A stretch of DNA of 9,123 nucleotides from Vulcanimicrobiota bacterium (GTDB lineage Bacteria > Vulcanimicrobiota > Vulcanimicrobiia > Vulcanimicrobiales > Vulcanimicrobiaceae): NCBI GenBank assembly GCA_019247395.1, contig JAFAOZ010000243.1, positions 1 through 9,123 on the forward strand, in the 5' to 3' direction. The notes beneath the pieces were generated by a model, which ran no database searches, was not told the DNA's origin, and saw only the letters and a program-made list of their open reading frames with translations. Positions 6,668 to 9,123 of this stretch are shown here, one piece after another. A program made the position numbers and the translations under genes. Positions within the stretch are counted from its first letter, which is position 1. Every line of letters begins with the position of its first letter.

Positions 6668-7122
6668 TGCGCAAGTATTTGGGCGCTCTCGCCCTTTTGC
6701 TCACCGCCTGTACCGCGGGGGGCATCCCGTCGTCCTCTGGGGGCGGGGGCGGCGGCGTAACCATCAACATCAGCCTCAGCCAATTCGGCCCGCATTCGAC
6801 GCCGTACGGCCAATCCGGCGGATTTTCACCATCCGTTACCACGGTCTCGGTCGGAACGCAGCTCCACTTCACCAATATCGATAACTTCTGTTGTCACACC
6901 GCGACCTTGATTCCCAACGCCACGTCGTTCCCCAGTGGCTCGCCGTTTACTCAGAAAGCGACGCAGCCGAGTGGATCGACGCTCTCGGGTGGCTTCAGCA
7001 GTGGTGCGCTGCAGCCCAACGCATCGTCACAGACGATTACCGCCGATCAACCGGGAACGTACCTCTACGGCTGCTACTTCCATTACGGCGCGCCTATGCG
7101 AGCGGCGATCGTTGTTCAATAG
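6667..7122 (+). CDS. Third lipoprotein cupredoxin
   Basis: This 151-residue protein has a short lipoprotein signal (MRKYLGALALLLTAC, Cys15) and a Ser/Gly tether, then a compact cupredoxin. The first copper ligand is His77 in NFCCHTATL, and the second cluster is YLYGCYFHYGAPM, with C136, H139 and M144 (C-x2-H-x4-M). It is more diverged than the two preceding cupredoxins and lacks their KGPP/PSLS insertion. The adjacent Cys75-Cys76 before the copper His are unusual and could form a disulfide or alter the site. The ATG shares its A with the TGA of the fusion gene, so translation is probably coupled. The gene overlaps the following barrel gene by 11 bp. It probably acts as an outer-leaflet or periplasmic electron carrier; the partner is inferred from context only. 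Confidence 0.87.
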   Translation: MRKYLGALALLLTACTAGGIPSSSGGGGGGVTINISLSQFGPHSTPYGQSGGFSPSVTTVSVGTQLHFTNIDNFCCHTATLIPNATSFPSGSPFTQKATQPSGSTLSGGFSSGALQPNASSQTITADQPGTYLYGCYFHYGAPMRAAIVVQ

Positions 7123-8245
7123 ACTCCTGACCGCCGCATTGACGGCGGCGTTCGCTATGGCGTTGTGCGCGCCGGCGCGCGCGATTCCGATTTTCGCACA
7201 GCGCTATCATTTTCGGTGCGGGCAATGCCACAGCGTTCTCCCGGAGCTCAACGCGTTCGGGAACTACTTCCGAAACCACGGCTATCGTTTGCCGCTTCCC
7301 GAGCACGGGACGACCGTCGCCGCGATTCGCTACCAGATGGAGTACGACAAACAGCCGGCGGAGGGCAATCCGCGTTTCACGCCCGGCGGCATCCTGCTTG
7401 GAAATGCGAACATCGGCGAAATCACCGGCTTCCTGCACTACACGCTCGGCGCGGGTGGCGGCCCTTCGGCGGCGTACTTATTGTTTTTCTCGAACTACAA
7501 TCAGCACACGCAGAGTCTCTATCGCGTCGGTCTCTACGAGCTTCCGCTCGCGCAATCGCCGGGCGAGCGGCTCGACGACCTGCAGCAGTACGGCTATTAC
7601 GGCGCGCACGTCGGCTTGAATAATCTGCCGCTATCGTCGCCGCGGTGGGGACTTCAAGCAGATCGCACGTTCGGCAAACTTCACGTCTACACGACCGCAA
7701 GCATCGCGTCGTTTCAAGGCGCTCCGTATGGCGGCAAGCCGGTTCCAACCGGCGAGCGGACGTGGATGAGCTTCCCCGAGCTCAGCGCCTGGCTACGCTA
7801 CACCCTTGTGGATACGTCGAAGAGTGGATTGGATGTCGGCGGGAGCGCGCTCGGCGGAACGTTGGGGGTTGCACCCACCGGACGGCTGCCGTTCGCGGAT
7901 CTTTACACCCGCTATGGATTGCTCGGGCATGCGCGCTACGGCGACCTCGATCTCCAGGCAGAACAATGGTACGGTGTCGACCACGACAGCGATGGATTCC
8001 TCACCAATCAGCACTCGTCGGGCGGCTACGTGCGGCTCAAATACTACCCGATTCCGCACGCATACTTAGGTCTGCGGTACGACGCCTATCAAAATCCATT
8101 CATCAATCGCGACGTCGTCTATTACGGCGCCGTGCAGATCGCGCCGTTCCGCATCCTCGCCCAGGAGGTTCAGCAGCCCGCGCAGCATCCGTACTTCAGT
8201 GCCGCGCTGACAGTAGCTTTCCCCGGTTCGTTGAGCGGGTATTAG
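7112..8245 (+). CDS. Outer-membrane barrel protein with N-terminal mono-haem c-type motif (porin-cytochrome, Cyc2-like in layout)
   Basis: With a TTG start at 7112 this is a 377-residue protein with signal peptide MFNRLLTAALTAAFAMALCA, cleaved after PARA. Starting at ATG 7157 would destroy the signal, and the upstream open frame has none. Soon after cleavage lies RCGQCH (C36, C39, H40), a CxxCH motif for one covalent c-type haem, followed by LPELNAFGNYFRNHGY. The rest alternates polar and aromatic/aliphatic residues with short turns (for example GGYVRLKYYPIPHAYLGLRY) and ends LTVAFPGSLSGY, an aromatic C terminus like that of outer-membrane barrels. A haem motif before a barrel is the layout of the iron oxidase Cyc2 and related porin-cytochromes; no sequence homology to Cyc2 could be tested. 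It overlaps the third cupredoxin gene by 11 bp. It could instead be a barrel whose Cys pair binds metal without haem. Confidence 0.75.
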   Translation: MFNRLLTAALTAAFAMALCAPARAIPIFAQRYHFRCGQCHSVLPELNAFGNYFRNHGYRLPLPEHGTTVAAIRYQMEYDKQPAEGNPRFTPGGILLGNANIGEITGFLHYTLGAGGGPSAAYLLFFSNYNQHTQSLYRVGLYELPLAQSPGERLDDLQQYGYYGAHVGLNNLPLSSPRWGLQADRTFGKLHVYTTASIASFQGAPYGGKPVPTGERTWMSFPELSAWLRYTLVDTSKSGLDVGGSALGGTLGVAPTGRLPFADLYTRYGLLGHARYGDLDLQAEQWYGVDHDSDGFLTNQHSSGGYVRLKYYPIPHAYLGLRYDAYQNPFINRDVVYYGAVQIAPFRILAQEVQQPAQHPYFSAALTVAFPGSLSGY

Positions 8246-8259
8246 CGGTAAAAAATTGT

Positions 8260-8931
8260 ATGCGAGTACTGGTCGTCGAAGATAACGCCCCTGTCGCCGA
8301 GTCGATTCGTTCGATGCTCGAGGCGCGAAAGTACGCCGCGAACGTCGTCGACAACGGCGAGGCGGGGCTCGACCATCTCTTGAGCCGATCCTACGACGCC
8401 GCCGTTATTGACGTCGGGTTGCCGGGAATGGACGGATTCGCGCTCGCGCGCAGCGCGCGCGCCGAAGGCGTGCAGACTCCGATACTGATGCTCACCGCGC
8501 GCGATGCCGTCGAGGACCGCGTCGCCGGCCTTGAATGCGGCGCCGACGATTATCTGGTCAAGCCCTTCGTCGAAGAGGAGCTTGTTGCGCGCGTTGGCGC
8601 GATTCTTCGCCGCGCCGATCGGCCGCTCGTCGGTATCGTGCAAGCCGGAGCCCTGCGCATTGACTTGGCCGGACGAAACGTGACGTACGCAGAGAAACCC
8701 GTCGTGCTCGGGGCGACCGAATTTCGACTTCTGGAGTTTCTCGCGCGTAACGCCGGAATCGCGCTCTCGCGCACGCAGATCGTCGAGCGCATTTGGGATT
8801 ACGACTTCGAAGGCTCGAGCAACATCGTTGACGTGTACGTCAGTCAGCTGCGCCGTAAGCTCAAAGCGATGGGAGCGAGCGGCGTTATCGAAACGGTCTG
8901 GGGTATCGGTTACCGGCTCAAAGCCGGCTAG
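8260..8931 (+). CDS. OmpR/PhoB-family response regulator
   Basis: This 223-residue cytoplasmic transcription regulator has a receiver domain at residues 1-118, with the acidic pair E7-D8, phospho-acceptor D51 in VIDVGLPGMDG, T79 in MLTA and K101 in LVKPF. All are conserved, so it should be phosphorylatable. A winged-helix DNA-binding domain follows at about 127-221 (GATEFRLLEFLARNAG, VDVYVSQLRRKLKAMG and GIGYRL). ATG 8260 lies 14 bases after the barrel gene's stop; the preceding sequence is A-rich with a poor ribosome-binding site. The gene is followed 6 bp later by its probable kinase. Overall pattern is close to the CusR/CopR/QseB group, which includes copper regulators, but the stimulus cannot be read from sequence. 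I infer that it regulates the copper-protein cluster it sits in. Confidence 0.95.
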   Translation: MRVLVVEDNAPVAESIRSMLEARKYAANVVDNGEAGLDHLLSRSYDAAVIDVGLPGMDGFALARSARAEGVQTPILMLTARDAVEDRVAGLECGADDYLVKPFVEEELVARVGAILRRADRPLVGIVQAGALRIDLAGRNVTYAEKPVVLGATEFRLLEFLARNAGIALSRTQIVERIWDYDFEGSSNIVDVYVSQLRRKLKAMGASGVIETVWGIGYRLKAG

Positions 8932-8937
8932 AGCGCA

Positions 8938-9123
8938 TTGATCCTTCGCGCCGCGTCTTTTTATCTCGCGATTTTCGTCTGCGTCCTGCTCGCCCTCAAC
9001 GCGGGCGCGTACGCATTCATGGCGCGCGAGTACGCATCGCTGCTGGCTCCGGCGCTGGGTACGCCGGAAGGCTCGTCGGCGCTGGCAGCGGCAATGCGGC
9101 GCGTCGTCCTCACGCTAGCGGCC
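8938..9123 (+). CDS. Sensor histidine kinase, N-terminal part only (cut by window end)
   Basis: A frame beginning at TTG 8938, 6 bp after the response-regulator stop, stays open to the window end (62 codons). The visible part has a first membrane helix (ASFYLAIFVCVLLALNAGAY), a short segment that should face the periplasm and, at the edge, what looks like the start of a second hydrophobic stretch (VVLTLAA). This is the usual N terminus of a two-helix sensor kinase, and its place right after an OmpR-type regulator makes that the natural reading. The dimerisation and ATPase domains are outside the window, so the family is inferred from position and topology. The TTG start is the first plausible one after the regulator. 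Confidence 0.72.
   Translation, partial: MILRAASFYLAIFVCVLLALNAGAYAFMAREYASLLAPALGTPEGSSALAAAMRRVVLTLAA

Noticed and set aside
6935..7111. 59-residue upstream extension of the barrel gene
   Set aside because: It is an Arg-rich out-of-frame reading of the third cupredoxin; the signal peptide starts at TTG 7112.
7645..8259. Upstream extension of the response regulator by about 200 codons
   Set aside because: It is the barrel gene read in another frame; the receiver domain begins normally at ATG 8260.
8231..8259. Possible promoter (TTGAGC) for the response regulator at the end of the barrel gene
   Set aside because: No matching -10 at a suitable spacing could be found.
1..9123. tRNA, rRNA, CRISPR array, insertion sequence or phage genes
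   Set aside because: None seen; no repeat-spacer array, transposase or structural RNA pattern on either strand.

Overview
The window is GC-rich and gene-dense, with NTG starts, lipobox lipoproteins, a TonB-dependent-receptor-like protein and a second probable outer-membrane barrel. It therefore comes from a bacterium with an outer membrane. Naming a phylum is inference only; the overall style would suit a Candidatus Eremiobacterota (WPS-2)-like lineage, but nothing here proves that.

Layout. (1) Bases 2-1900 (+) hold the 3' nine-tenths of pnp (polynucleotide phosphorylase). (2) It converges, with 17 bp between, on a 613-residue TonB-dependent-receptor-like gene (1918-3759, -). A perfect 8-bp-stem hairpin covers the junction. 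(3) Divergent from the receptor, with only about 20 bp between the starts, is a short two-gene unit (+): a small secreted hypothetical protein (3781-4053) and, 3 bp later, an exported TPR protein (4057-4866). (4) After an 89-bp gap with a terminator-like hairpin, a short repeat and a strong Shine-Dalgarno site, six genes run in the same direction with gaps of 14 bp or less, or overlaps. They are a lipoprotein cupredoxin (4956-5564), a lipoprotein cupredoxin-SCO fusion (5570-6667), a third lipoprotein cupredoxin (6667-7122), an outer-membrane-type barrel with an N-terminal CxxCH haem motif (7112-8245), an OmpR/PhoB-type response regulator (8260-8931) and the start of its sensor kinase (8938 to the window end).

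The six-gene cluster is the notable part. It combines three membrane-anchored blue-copper electron carriers, a SCO-type copper chaperone/thiol domain fused to one of them, and a barrel with a single c-type haem motif. This resembles in principle the Cyc2 plus rusticyanin arrangement of iron oxidisers, in which electrons cross the outer membrane through a porin-cytochrome and pass to a cupredoxin. My working hypothesis is an envelope electron-transfer or copper-handling module under its own two-component control. The parts are visible in the sequence; their joint function is inference.
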